In this document: positions 41,147 through 49,093 of the stretch, piece after piece
Position numbering within the stretch: position 1 is the stretch's first letter
Layout: each line of letters begins with the position of its first letter
Assembly: GCF_002982075.1 (NCBI RefSeq)
Contig: NZ_PUEJ01000015.1
Coordinates: forward strand, 60,342 to 124,341
From: Labrys okinawensis
GTDB taxonomy: Bacteria; Pseudomonadota; Alphaproteobacteria; Rhizobiales; Labraceae
Direction: 5' to 3'
Length of the DNA stretch: 64,000 nt
Translations under genes and position numbers: made by a program
The notes under the pieces: model-generated
The model's database searches: none
Seen by the model: only the letters and a program-made list of their open reading frames with translations
What the model was told of the DNA's origin: nothing

Positions 41147-42055
41147 TCAGGTCACCGGATTTTCGCGGCGATAAGGCTCGAGGGCGTCGAGGCCCAGGAG
41201 CTCCGTCAGCCTGGTGCCGTCGCTGACGCGCCGGAACCAGCCGGGCGCCATCCAGGGGGCGTCGCCATCGACATTGGGGGCGCCGCGTCCAGCCTCGACA
41301 TCCTCGATCCAGAGCGTCCTGGTTTCCAGCGAAATACGGGTGAAATCGGTGCTGTTGGGCACGCCGGCATGGGCATGCGCGCTGGAGAAGGCGATCACCT
41401 CGCCCGGTTCGATCACCACCGGCTCGACGGATCCGACATCCACGGACCCGTTCAGATGCGGAATGGCGTCGTCGGCATCGACGGCATGGCGGCCCGCGAT
41501 CTTGGCACGGGCCAGCACGGCCTCGAGATCGAAGGAAGCGCTGGTATTGGGCACTGCCCGGCTCCACAGATCGGGATAGATCGCGAAAGTGCGCCCGGCC
41601 GTGATCGGATAGATCGGCGCCCACCAATTGGTCTGCGCATAGAGGTTGGAGCCCCAGGTGTCGCGGTGAAAGGCGATGGTGGCGGTGCTGCGGGCCCTCG
41701 GCAGGTTTGCGGCGGGCTCCTGATGAGGCTGGAAGCGCAGATGCAGCCGGTCGCGCGCGAGCTTTTCCGGATCGAGGCCGAGCGTTGCGAAGACGTCGCT
41801 CCACAGACGCTTGACCTCCTGGGATTGGACGAACGCCTTCTGCAGCCGGGAAAATTCCTCGACCTGCCGGTCATGGCTTAGATGGCGATGAATCTCGGGC
41901 GGCCGGTGCGGAAAGAAGGCCTCTTCCAAGAGGCCTCGCGTGAAGGCTACCAAGGCCTGCATCGGCGAGAGTTCGCCGAAGCGGACAATCTCTCCGGCAT
42001 AGATCCGGTCATGGAAATCGCGCGGCGACAGCGGAACGGCCAAGGACGAATACAT
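41147..42055 (-). CDS. Putative Fe(II)/2-oxoglutarate dioxygenase (phytanoyl-CoA dioxygenase-like)
   Basis: The 302-residue protein shows the double-stranded beta-helix facial triad: His130 and Asp132 in IAFHRDTWGSN, and His227 or His229 in FSSAHAHAGVPN, followed by Arg240 in DFTRISLETRTLW that could bind 2-oxoglutarate. The N-terminal 120 residues are helical with no recognised domain. Such enzymes hydroxylate small molecules using O2 and 2-oxoglutarate. The substrate is unknown and no biosynthetic neighbours exist. GAGGGG precedes ATG 42055. Confidence 0.65.
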   Translation of the reverse strand: MYSSLAVPLSPRDFHDRIYAGEIVRFGELSPMQALVAFTRGLLEEAFFPHRPPEIHRHLSHDRQVEEFSRLQKAFVQSQEVKRLWSDVFATLGLDPEKLARDRLHLRFQPHQEPAANLPRARSTATIAFHRDTWGSNLYAQTNWWAPIYPITAGRTFAIYPDLWSRAVPNTSASFDLEAVLARAKIAGRHAVDADDAIPHLNGSVDVGSVEPVVIEPGEVIAFSSAHAHAGVPNSTDFTRISLETRTLWIEDVEAGRGAPNVDGDAPWMAPGWFRRVSDGTRLTELLGLDALEPYRRENPVT

Positions 42056-42090
42056 AAGGCGAGCCCCTCTGTTTCACGCGTCGAGCCCAA

Positions 42091-42156
42091 AGCGTCTTCC
42101 AGAAAGGCTGACAGACCTTTCGATTAGGAAAACGCGTCAAAACAAAGAGATAGAGA
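42091..42156 (-). repeat. Dispersed ~100-bp repeat, partial copy
   Basis: AAAACGCGTCAAAACAAAGA followed by GATAGAG (about 42129-42156) matches the repeat core. The first part (AGCGTCTTCCAGAAAGGC) is diverged and the distal arm is missing. It lies upstream of the oxygenase gene. Confidence 0.55.
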
Positions 42157-42204
42157 AAGTGCGCTATTCTGGCTCATTACAACCGGGTGAGGCAACCAGG
42201 CCCG

Positions 42205-42624
42205 TCAGCTCTGCCGGGCCAGGCGTGGCGGCTCGCCCAGGGCTTCGTCCGGCGGCACCAGGCGCCCCTCCTCCGCTTTGTTGATATATTGGCTCGCCAC
42301 CAGCACGCCCTTGATCGGGCGGAGGATGGGAATGCAGGACAGCAGCAGGAAAGGCAGCGTGGTGACGAAATGCACCCAGAGCGGGGGCTCGAAGCTCAGT
42401 TCCATCCACATGCCGAAGCCGGTGGCCGGAAAGGCCATGGTCATCATCACGAAGAAGGCAGGCCCGTCCGCCGGATCGGCAAAGGAATAATCGAGCCCGC
42501 AGGCATTGCATTTGGGAGCGAGCGTCAGGAAGCCGTTGAAGAGCTTGCCCTGTCCGCAGCGCGGGCAGCGGCCGCGCATGCCGCAGCGCCAGATCGATTG
42601 CGAAGCTGCCGATTGCTGTTCCAT
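42205..42624 (-). CDS. DUF983 small membrane protein with zinc ribbon
   Basis: The 139-residue protein starts with a zinc-ribbon-like segment, CGMRGRCPRCGQGKLFNG and KCNACGLDYS (four cysteines in two CxxC pairs), followed by two membrane helices (FFVMMTMAFPATGFGMW and TTLPFLLLSCIPILRP). DUF983 proteins are widespread in alphaproteobacteria, often near cytochrome oxidase genes; function is unknown. Here it is divergent from a MocR regulator that may control it. AAGGAG precedes ATG 42624. Confidence 0.88.
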   Translation of the reverse strand: MEQQSAASQSIWRCGMRGRCPRCGQGKLFNGFLTLAPKCNACGLDYSFADPADGPAFFVMMTMAFPATGFGMWMELSFEPPLWVHFVTTLPFLLLSCIPILRPIKGVLVASQYINKAEEGRLVPPDEALGEPPRLARQS

Positions 42625-42650
42625 CGAAGGGCTCCTTCGTCCCGACAGAA

Positions 42651-42673
42651 TGTATGGATTGAAATTCCATACA
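42651..42673. promoter_or_regulatory. Operator-like inverted repeat between DUF983 gene and mocR-type gene
   Basis: TGTATGGA (42651-42658) and TCCATACA (42666-42673) are perfect arms with a 7-bp spacer, 27 bp upstream of the DUF983 start. A second related site, TTGTA-N4-TACAA, is at 42769-42782 and touches the regulator ATG. Shared ATACA half-sites suggest both are bound by the MocR protein. Confidence 0.55.
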
Positions 42674-42782
42674 AATATGGGTATCCTGCCATCAAGAATC
42701 AAGAGGATCGGCCCGATATCGAGAAATTTGGCGATTTTTCTGGGCCGATTGGCACGCCTTTTGTAATATTGTAGGCATACAA

Positions 42783-44204
42783 ATGCAAGACAATTCGACT
42801 GCGGCATTCTGGCTTCCCGCCGAACTGACCCGCGACGCGCCCAAATATCTCGCCATCGCCCAGGCGCTGTCGGCGGACATCCGCTCGGGACGCCTGGCAC
42901 CGGGCGTGCAATTGCCGCCGCAGCGCCAGCTCGCCAAGGCGCTCGGCGTCGACCTCACCACGGTGACGCGGGCCTTCAACGAGGTCCGCCGCGCCGGGCT
43001 GGTGGAGGGCAATACCAAGCGCGGCACCATCGTCAGCCCATCCCGGATCGCGCCTGCCCGCGTCGTCGTCGACGAATCCCGCCCGGCCGAGGCGATGGCC
43101 CTGATCGATCTGAGCATGAACATGCCGCCCCAGCCGGCCGAGGCCGGACTGCGCGAGGCCATCGCCGACGGTGTCGCGGCCGTCCTCGCCTCTCCCCATG
43201 CGCTGGCGCGGCTGCATTATCAGGACAATGCCGGCATTCCCGGTGACCGTGCAGCCGGCGCGCATTTCCTGGCGTCCCGTCTCGGGCCGGTCGCACCCGA
43301 GCGGCTGGTGGTGACCTCGGGCTCGCAGGCGGCCCTGTTCGCCGTGGTGTCAGCCCTGCTCGAGCCGGGATCGGTGCTGGCGGCGCCGGAAGTCACCTAT
43401 CCCGGCCTGCGCTCCGTGGCCGCCCGCTGCGGCGTGAGGCTGGCGGCGGTACGCACCGACGGTGACGGCCTCCTGCCCGACGATTTCGAGGCGCTCTGCC
43501 GGACGCAACGGCCGAAAGCGCTCTATTGCGTGCCGACGCTCGACAACCCGACGACCGCGACCTTGCCCGCGGGCCGCCGGCAGGCCCTGGTCGCCATCGC
43601 CCGCGAGCACGGCATCGCCTTCATCGAGGACGACGCCTATGGCGCACTGCCCGAACACGCGCCGGCCCCGCTCGCAGCCCTCGCCCCCGAGCGGAGCTGG
43701 CACATCGCCACGCTGTCCAAATGCGCGACACCCGCCCTGAGGCTGGCCTATGTCGTCGCACCGGGGCAGGCGGAGGCGCTCGAAATCACGGCCCAGACCC
43801 GGATCATCAACCTGATGGCGCCCCCGCTGATGGCCGGTCTGGCGACCGTCTGGATCAAGGACGGCACGATGGCCCGCCTGACGGCCGCGATCCGCCGCGA
43901 GAACCACGCGCGCCAGGCCATCGCCGCAACGGCGCTGAACGGCTTTACCTATCGTGCGGCCGCCGATGCGCACCATCTCTGGCTGAGCCTGCCATCGGCC
44001 TGGATCGGGGCCGATCTCAGCGCGGTCGCGCGCAAGGCCGGGCTCGCTTTGGTCGGCAGCGCGGCCTTCGCCGTCGGGGCCCCGCCGGCGGCGCTGCGCA
44101 TCTCGCTCGGCGCCGCGCCGAGCCACGAGGCCCTGCGCCAGGGCCTCAACACGCTGGCGGCCCTGCTTTCGGTGCCGCCGGAGGGCGTGCCGGGAATCGT
44201 CTGA
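42783..44204 (+). CDS. MocR-family (GntR-PLP aminotransferase) transcription regulator
   Basis: The 473-residue protein fuses a GntR winged helix (about 18-85: DIRSGRLAPGVQLPPQRQLA, then VDLTTVTRAFNEVRRAGLVE) to a class I aminotransferase-like domain. The PLP lysine is Lys313 in ATLSKCATPALRLAYV. MocR proteins sense vitamin B6 or amino compounds and control a nearby, often divergent gene, here DUF983. There is no Shine-Dalgarno sequence; a TACAA half-site abuts ATG 42783, so initiation may be leaderless. Confidence 0.9.
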   Translation: MQDNSTAAFWLPAELTRDAPKYLAIAQALSADIRSGRLAPGVQLPPQRQLAKALGVDLTTVTRAFNEVRRAGLVEGNTKRGTIVSPSRIAPARVVVDESRPAEAMALIDLSMNMPPQPAEAGLREAIADGVAAVLASPHALARLHYQDNAGIPGDRAAGAHFLASRLGPVAPERLVVTSGSQAALFAVVSALLEPGSVLAAPEVTYPGLRSVAARCGVRLAAVRTDGDGLLPDDFEALCRTQRPKALYCVPTLDNPTTATLPAGRRQALVAIAREHGIAFIEDDAYGALPEHAPAPLAALAPERSWHIATLSKCATPALRLAYVVAPGQAEALEITAQTRIINLMAPPLMAGLATVWIKDGTMARLTAAIRRENHARQAIAATALNGFTYRAAADAHHLWLSLPSAWIGADLSAVARKAGLALVGSAAFAVGAPPAALRISLGAAPSHEALRQGLNTLAALLSVPPEGVPGIV

Positions 44205-44235
44205 TCCGACATCCGCGTTTGCATGAAGGGCGCCG

Positions 44236-44430
44236 CTAACGCGGAGTGTCAGCCCCCCGCTGACATTCGGAAACGAAGCATTTGCCGGCCACCAGGATGT
44301 CGGCCCGCTCCATCATCCGATGGATCTGCGAGGCTGACACTCCCAGGTGCTCAGCCAGCCATCCGCACAATCGCGCGAACGGGACAGTCCGGGCCCGAGC
44401 GTAAAGGGTTTGGTTACCAAGATTGGGCAA
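44236..44430 (-). pseudogene. Possible remnant with a helix-turn-helix-like segment
   Basis: The 64-codon frame includes CGWLAEHLGVSASQIHRMME, which reads like a helix-turn-helix, followed by RADILVAGKCFVSECQ. There is no clear ribosome site and no recognised family. It may be the residue of a transposase or regulator, or chance. Low confidence. Confidence 0.25.
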
Positions 44431-44503
44431 AGATTTGCGGGTCGATCGGCGGATCGACGGCGCGAGGCGTTCCTCCTCGCCGGCAACCGCATTCAGTACC
44501 CAC

Positions 44504-44606
44504 CCCTAGAGCGAAGCGCGTTCAGGCGTGAACGCTTTTTTGCTCTAGCTCTTTGGTTCGACGCGTTTTGCGATTCTTGGTGATTCCACCAAATCGCAAA
44601 ACGCTT
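44504..44606 (+). repeat. Dispersed ~100-bp repeat, copy C
   Basis: It begins CCTAGAGCGAAGCGCGTTCA, has the palindrome GCGTTCAGGCGTGAACGC, then GCTCTAGCTCTTTGGTTCGA, CGCGTTTTGCGATTCTTGGT and ends AAATCGCAAAACGCTTGG. It closely matches copy A at 37949 and lies 46 bp before the DUF2778 gene. Confidence 0.8.
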
Positions 44607-44651
44607 GGGTCCTCGCGCCGCAAGGCGCCTGGCCGTCCGGAAGCGAGTAAC

Positions 44652-45824
44652 ATGACCCACGCCCGTCCCACCGGCAGCTATGTCCGAGGCCGCAGGCCTC
44701 GCCGGAATACCGCCGGCTGGATTGCGCTCGCCGGGCTGTGCTTCGGGACCGTTGCCGCAGCCTGGACGGCGGTCGCGCTGGTGGCACCCTCGATGGTCTC
44801 CGCTTCCAAACCCACCCATCTTCATCTGCGTGCCGAAGATCCCTCCGCCCCCAAGGCCCTGGTGCAGGCGGGCGTGCTGCGGCCGGCGCCGCGGCCGCCG
44901 GAACACGAAGCTGCCGCCGCTACGCCCGCACCGGCAGCCGGCAATACCGGTCCCGAAATCGCGGAAGGCGTGCGCCTGCCTGCCGCAGGCGGACGCATTC
45001 ACCCGTCCGCACCCGTAATGGCCAGCCTGATGTCCTTTGCCCCGGATGACGACGGCACGCACGAGGCCCTCCCGGTCATTCGTTCCGTGCAGACGGTCGC
45101 GGCCCTGCCCTCGCCACCGGCGGAACAGGCGGCTCCGGATGTCGTCGTCACGGGCAGCCTGCCCGATGCCGCTGCCGAAACCCTGCCCTTGCCGCCGATC
45201 CGTCCCGCCGGCGATAGCCCGATCGACACCGGCCTGGCCGGAAGCGATCCGGCCGATCTCGTCCCGCTGCCGCCCACCCGTCCGGCCATTCCCCTGACGG
45301 CCCTGGCCTCCATCGCGCCCGATGAGGGGCGCCCCCTCGACCGGCCCGCCATCGAGCCGCCCCTGTCGCGTCCGATGGCCGGCAATCGCACCGCCATCTA
45401 CGACATCTCCGCCCGCACGGTGTTCATGCCCAATGGCGAGAGGCTCGAAGCCCATTCCGGACTCGGCCCCTATCTCGATGATCCCGCCTCGGTGCATGTG
45501 AAGAACCGGGGCGCCACGCCGCCCCAGACCTATGATCTCAGGCCGCGCGAGGCCCTGTTCCATGGCGTTGCCGCCCTGCGCATGATCCCTGCCAACGGCT
45601 CGGGCACCGTGCTCGGGCGCGATGGCCTGCTGGCGCACACCTACATGCTCGGGCCGCGCGGCGATTCGAATGGCTGCGTGTCCTTCAAGGACTATGCCCG
45701 CTTCCTGCGCGCCTATCGCAACGGCGAGGTCAACAGGCTGGTGGTCGTCACCGGCAACGGCAAGGCGAACAGCCAGATCGCCTCGCGCAACAAGAGCCGC
45801 TGGTGGTTCGCCTCCGGGCGCTGA
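44652..45824 (+). CDS. Membrane-anchored DUF2778 (L,D-transpeptidase-like) protein
   Basis: The 390-residue protein has one N-terminal membrane helix (about 21-45, WIALAGLCFGTVAAAWTAVA), a long proline/alanine-rich periplasmic linker (about 50-245) and a C-terminal DUF2778 domain. The domain has His329 in LLAHTYMLGPRG and Cys342 in GDSNGCVSFKDY, the spacing of the YkuD-type His...SxGC catalytic pair. It probably acts on peptidoglycan cross-links. The linker could span the periplasm toward the wall. A stem-loop with TTTTTT follows at 45899. Confidence 0.82.
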   Translation: MTHARPTGSYVRGRRPRRNTAGWIALAGLCFGTVAAAWTAVALVAPSMVSASKPTHLHLRAEDPSAPKALVQAGVLRPAPRPPEHEAAAATPAPAAGNTGPEIAEGVRLPAAGGRIHPSAPVMASLMSFAPDDDGTHEALPVIRSVQTVAALPSPPAEQAAPDVVVTGSLPDAAAETLPLPPIRPAGDSPIDTGLAGSDPADLVPLPPTRPAIPLTALASIAPDEGRPLDRPAIEPPLSRPMAGNRTAIYDISARTVFMPNGERLEAHSGLGPYLDDPASVHVKNRGATPPQTYDLRPREALFHGVAALRMIPANGSGTVLGRDGLLAHTYMLGPRGDSNGCVSFKDYARFLRAYRNGEVNRLVVVTGNGKANSQIASRNKSRWWFASGR

Positions 45825-46416
45825 TCTTCCCGGAGCCCCTTGCGGCGCGGGAAAAGCGGCAATCGACCGGGGGCTTCGAATCAAAGCACCGGAACAAAGA
45901 AGCGGTTACGCTTCAGCGTTTTTTGCCTTAACATCGCAGCTTGTCGTTCAATCTGATAGATCCGGCTCGGACCCTGGTTGCGCCAGTCGAGTAGCCGCAT
46001 CGTATTCACGCCAATGCGGCAATATTCGCGGTAGCCTGCCTGCCACGCTACACAGGCATTATCACATCTGGCGCGGAAGTCTTTCCGATTGGGGCTTACT
46101 TCCAGCGGCCTCTACCCTGATGGATCATAGCTGCAATCAATAGAGCTAATTCAATTCTTCGGGTGCATGCTGGCCAAGGGAGACCGGAACGCTGCACTCC
46201 TTCGCCTGAGGCCCCTGAAAGGGCGCGGCACCCTATTCGCTACGTCATGTCTGTTTGCCATTGCCTGCGCCTTCGCGCGGACGATGAACAGCGGGCTAGG
46301 TCCCCGTTTGCTTGCGGGCCATTCCCCGCACGGGCTGGCCGCCCATCGCGACGCGGCCCGCGCCCGTCTGGTCCGGGAATTGCATTCGATAAGAAAGCAT
46401 GAAGGAGGAAACCGGC
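45825..46416. other. 592-bp spacer before the NCS2 permease
   Basis: It contains a terminator-like hairpin (45899-45924) and then about 470 bp with no supported gene. Two inverted segments, such as GCGGCCCGCGCCCG near 46353, could fold, but I do not recognise a purine or xanthine riboswitch. The long leader before a nucleobase permease makes RNA-level control possible. Confidence 0.5.
45899..45924 (+). terminator. Probable terminator of the DUF2778 gene
   Basis: GAAGCG-GTTA-CGCTTC forms a 6-bp stem at 45899-45914, followed by AGCG and TTTTTT. It lies 75 bp after the stop codon. Confidence 0.55.
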
Positions 46417-47904
46417 TTGAGTTCAACATCCATCGGCACCGCCGCCCCTGCGTTGCAGCGCCCCGAAGACGAGAATCTGGGCATCGGCGCCAACCTTGCT
46501 TATGGTCTGCAGCACGTCCTGACCATGTATGGCGGCATCGTTGCCGTGCCCCTGATCGTCGGCCAGGCGGCCGGCCTGGCGCCCGAGGAAGTCGGCATGC
46601 TGATCACCGCCTCGCTGTTCGCGGGGGGCCTGGCCACCATCCTGCAGACCCTGGGCCTGCCCCTGTTCGGCTGCCGGCTGCCTCTCGTGCAGGGCGTCTC
46701 CTTTGCCGGCGTCGCGACCATGGTGGCCATCGTCGTCAGCCCCACGGGCGACGGCCTGCCGGCCGTGCTCGGCGCCGTGATGGCAGCCTCCCTGCTCGGG
46801 CTTCTCATCACGCCGGTGTTCTCCAAGATCACCCAGTTCTTCCCGCCTCTCGTCACCGGCATCGTGATCACCACCATCGGCCTCACGCTGATGCCGGTGG
46901 CGGCGCGCTGGGCCATGGGCGGCAATCCCAAGGCCGCCGATTTCGGCAGCGTGTCCAATATCGCGCTCGCGGGCGCCACGCTCGGCATCGTGCTGCTCCT
47001 GAGCAAGCTCGGCAATGCCGCCATTTCGCGCCTGTCGATCCTGCTGTCCATGGTGATCGGCACCGCGGTCGCCATGGCCTTCGGCATGACCGATTTCTCC
47101 AAGGTTGCCACCGGCCCCACCGCGGCCCTGCCCAGCCTGTTCCATTTCGGCTGGCCGACCTTCGGCGTCGCCGCCACCGTCTCGATGTTCATCGTCATCA
47201 TCGTGACCCTGGTCGAGACCTCGGCCGATATCCTGGCGGTCGGCGAGATCATCGGCACCAAGGTCGACTCGCGCCGCCTCGGCGACGGCCTGCGCGCCGA
47301 CATGCTCTCCTCGACCCTGGCACCGATCTTCGGCTCCTTCACCCAGAGCGCCTTTGCCCAGAATGTCGGCCTGATCGCGGTCACCGGCATCAAGAGCCGC
47401 TTCGTGGTGGCGACCGCCGGCCTCATCCTGGTGACGCTGGGCCTTCTGCCGGTGATGGGGCGGGTGATCGCGGCCGTACCGCCCGCGGTTCTGGGCGGCG
47501 CCGGTATCGTGCTGTTCGGCACGGTGGCAGCCAGCGGCATCCGCTCCCTGTCCAAGGTCGACTACGCCAACAACATGAACCTCATCATCGTGGCGACCTC
47601 GATCGGCTTCGGCATGATCCCGATCGCCGCCCCGCAGTTCTACGAGCACTTCCCGTCCTGGTTCGTCACCATCTTCCATTCCGGCATCAGTTCGGCCGCG
47701 CTGATGGCGATCACCCTGAACCTGGTGTTCAACCATCTGAGGGCCGGCAATTCCGATCGGCAGTCAGTGTTCGTGGCCGGCATGGAGCGCACCTTGCGCT
47801 ACCAGGATATCTCCATGTTGCATGAGGGCGACTATTTCCTCAACGGCAAGCTCTATGATGCCAAGGGCAATGAGGTGAAAGTCGAGGGCCCGAGCCACCA
47901 CTGA
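46417..47904 (+). CDS. NCS2-family nucleobase (xanthine/uracil) permease
   Basis: The protein, about 495 residues, is a nucleobase:proton symporter with some 14 helices. It shows LAYGLQHVLTMYGGIVAVPLIVG (read in two pieces), FGCRLPLVQGVSFAGVATM and the conserved TSADILAVGEIIGTKV and SFTQSAFAQNVGLIAVTG segments. Residue pattern is closer to xanthine/urate carriers than to UraA, but the substrate is not certain. AAGGAGGAAACCGGC lies ahead of TTG 46417, so that TTG is the better start; ATG 46399 would place the ribosome site inside the coding region. Confidence 0.88.
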   Translation: MSSTSIGTAAPALQRPEDENLGIGANLAYGLQHVLTMYGGIVAVPLIVGQAAGLAPEEVGMLITASLFAGGLATILQTLGLPLFGCRLPLVQGVSFAGVATMVAIVVSPTGDGLPAVLGAVMAASLLGLLITPVFSKITQFFPPLVTGIVITTIGLTLMPVAARWAMGGNPKAADFGSVSNIALAGATLGIVLLLSKLGNAAISRLSILLSMVIGTAVAMAFGMTDFSKVATGPTAALPSLFHFGWPTFGVAATVSMFIVIIVTLVETSADILAVGEIIGTKVDSRRLGDGLRADMLSSTLAPIFGSFTQSAFAQNVGLIAVTGIKSRFVVATAGLILVTLGLLPVMGRVIAAVPPAVLGGAGIVLFGTVAASGIRSLSKVDYANNMNLIIVATSIGFGMIPIAAPQFYEHFPSWFVTIFHSGISSAALMAITLNLVFNHLRAGNSDRQSVFVAGMERTLRYQDISMLHEGDYFLNGKLYDAKGNEVKVEGPSHH

Positions 47905-47926
47905 TACCGGGGGCGCAAAGCTTGAC

Positions 47927-47972
47927 CTGTCATTCCCGGCGCCGCCGCAGGCGGCGGGAAGGGGATGACAGG
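47927..47972. repeat. Inverted repeat between convergent genes
   Basis: CCTGTCATTCCC and GGGGATGACAGG flank a GC-rich inner hairpin (GCCGCCGC and GGCGG). It lies between the convergent NCS2 and APH-family genes and may terminate both. There is no T-run. Confidence 0.55.
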
Positions 47973-47990
47973 CCCGACTGCCGGGGTCGC

Positions 47991-48896
47991 TCAATCACGA
48001 TCGCTTGCGGCATGCTCCTGCAGCACGGTGGCGATCACCTCCCGGGCCGGCCGCTCGGTCGGCAGGGTGCTGCCATGGCCGCAGCAGATGAGCAGCGCCT
48101 TCCACAGGGCCCAGCCGCGGGCGCGGGCCCAGATGCCGTGGTCAAATCCTGCCTGCTCCGCCAGTTTCGCCTGGAAAGCGGCGCGGCTTCCGCCCCGCAG
48201 GAAGGTCCAGGCGATCACCAGGTCGCAGGCGGGATCGCCGATGGCACTGCTGCCGAAATCGATCACGGCGCTCAACCGTCCCTCGTGCAGCAACAGGTTG
48301 CCGACGGCGATATCGCCATGCACCCAGACGGGAGGCCGCTGCCACCGCGCCGCCAATGCCGCCTCCCAGACCCGACCCGCCGCAGCGGCATCGATCTCGC
48401 CTGCGAGCTGGTCGAGGCAACGCCGCGTCTCGGCGTCATAGAAGGAAAGCGCGCCGCCGCGGTGAAAATTATCCACGCCGGCGGACGGCCCCTCCGGGGG
48501 CGCGCGCTGCAGCGCCAGCAGGAACTGCGCGAGGTCGACGGCGAATCCGGCGGGATCGGCGAGTTGCTCGAACACGGCCGGCTCGCCCTCGATCCAGCGA
48601 TAGACCGACCAGGGATAGGGATAGCCCTCCGCCGGGCGGCCGAGGGCCAGCGGGGCCGGGATCGGCAATGGCAGGTGTGGAGCCAGCCGAGGCAGAAAGC
48701 GCCACTCCTTCTCCACCTGCGGCACATAGGGGGCGGCGGTCGGCAGGCGCACCTTCTTGTCGGTGCCCAGGCGGAAGGTGGAATTGTCCCAGCCATTGCG
48801 CTCGACCGGCCGGACCGGCTGATCGGCCCAGTCCGGAAACTGGCGATCGACCAGACGGCGTACCAGCTCCGTTTCGATCGTCAAGCGGGCAGCCAT
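47991..48896 (-). CDS. APH-family phosphotransferase
   Basis: The 301-residue kinase-fold protein has N-terminal lobe RNGWDNSTFRLG, the hinge region PYPWSVYRWIEGEP, the catalytic loop WVHGDIAVGNLL (HGD at 193-195, Asn200) and the metal-binding VIDFGSSAIGDP (Asp213). The group phosphorylates aminoglycosides, homoserine, or other small molecules; the chromosomal setting without mobile elements argues against acquired antibiotic resistance. Substrate unknown. ATG 48896 has a ribosome site AAAGGACGGAG. Confidence 0.85.
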   Translation of the reverse strand: MAARLTIETELVRRLVDRQFPDWADQPVRPVERNGWDNSTFRLGTDKKVRLPTAAPYVPQVEKEWRFLPRLAPHLPLPIPAPLALGRPAEGYPYPWSVYRWIEGEPAVFEQLADPAGFAVDLAQFLLALQRAPPEGPSAGVDNFHRGGALSFYDAETRRCLDQLAGEIDAAAAGRVWEAALAARWQRPPVWVHGDIAVGNLLLHEGRLSAVIDFGSSAIGDPACDLVIAWTFLRGGSRAAFQAKLAEQAGFDHGIWARARGWALWKALLICCGHGSTLPTERPAREVIATVLQEHAASDRD

Positions 48897-49003
48897 TCTC
48901 CGTCCTTTCGAATCGCCCCGACCTCGGCATTCAAGCAATCATACCACCCGCCCGCAAATGCCTTGGTAGCGGACGCCCGTATGAATGAGCAGGTCACATG
49001 AAT

Positions 49004-49033
49004 GAAAAATGGCCCGGACGAAGCCCGGGCCAT
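49004..49033 (-). terminator. Terminator of the porin gene
   Basis: ATGGCCCGG and CCGGGCCAT form a 9-bp stem with a 7-base loop. On the minus strand it is followed by TTTTTCATTC. It lies 60 bp after the porin stop. Confidence 0.88.
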
Positions 49034-49093
49034 CCAGTTCGTGGTCTTGGAGTTAAACAACGCCTATCTGGCCGACCAAGACCGGACAGTTCG

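Larger units (their letters stand above)
44205..44651. other. 447-bp spacer with a fragment and a repeat
   Basis: It contains a short minus-strand frame of doubtful status (44236-44430) and dispersed-repeat copy C (44504-44606). The promoter for the DUF2778 gene is presumably inside or just after the repeat. Nothing else is recognised. Confidence 0.6.

Noticed and set aside
45825..46416. Purine or xanthine riboswitch in the long NCS2 leader
   Set aside because: No recognisable conserved core could be assembled from the sequence; only generic GC-rich inverted segments are present.
46423..47736. Long antisense frame opposite the NCS2 permease gene
   Set aside because: Histidine- and aspartate-rich product with no similarity to known proteins, typical of antisense GC-rich frames.
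47991..48896. Acquired aminoglycoside-resistance gene
   Set aside because: Only generic APH-fold motifs are present, and there is no mobile-element context; most chromosomal APH-family genes act on other substrates.
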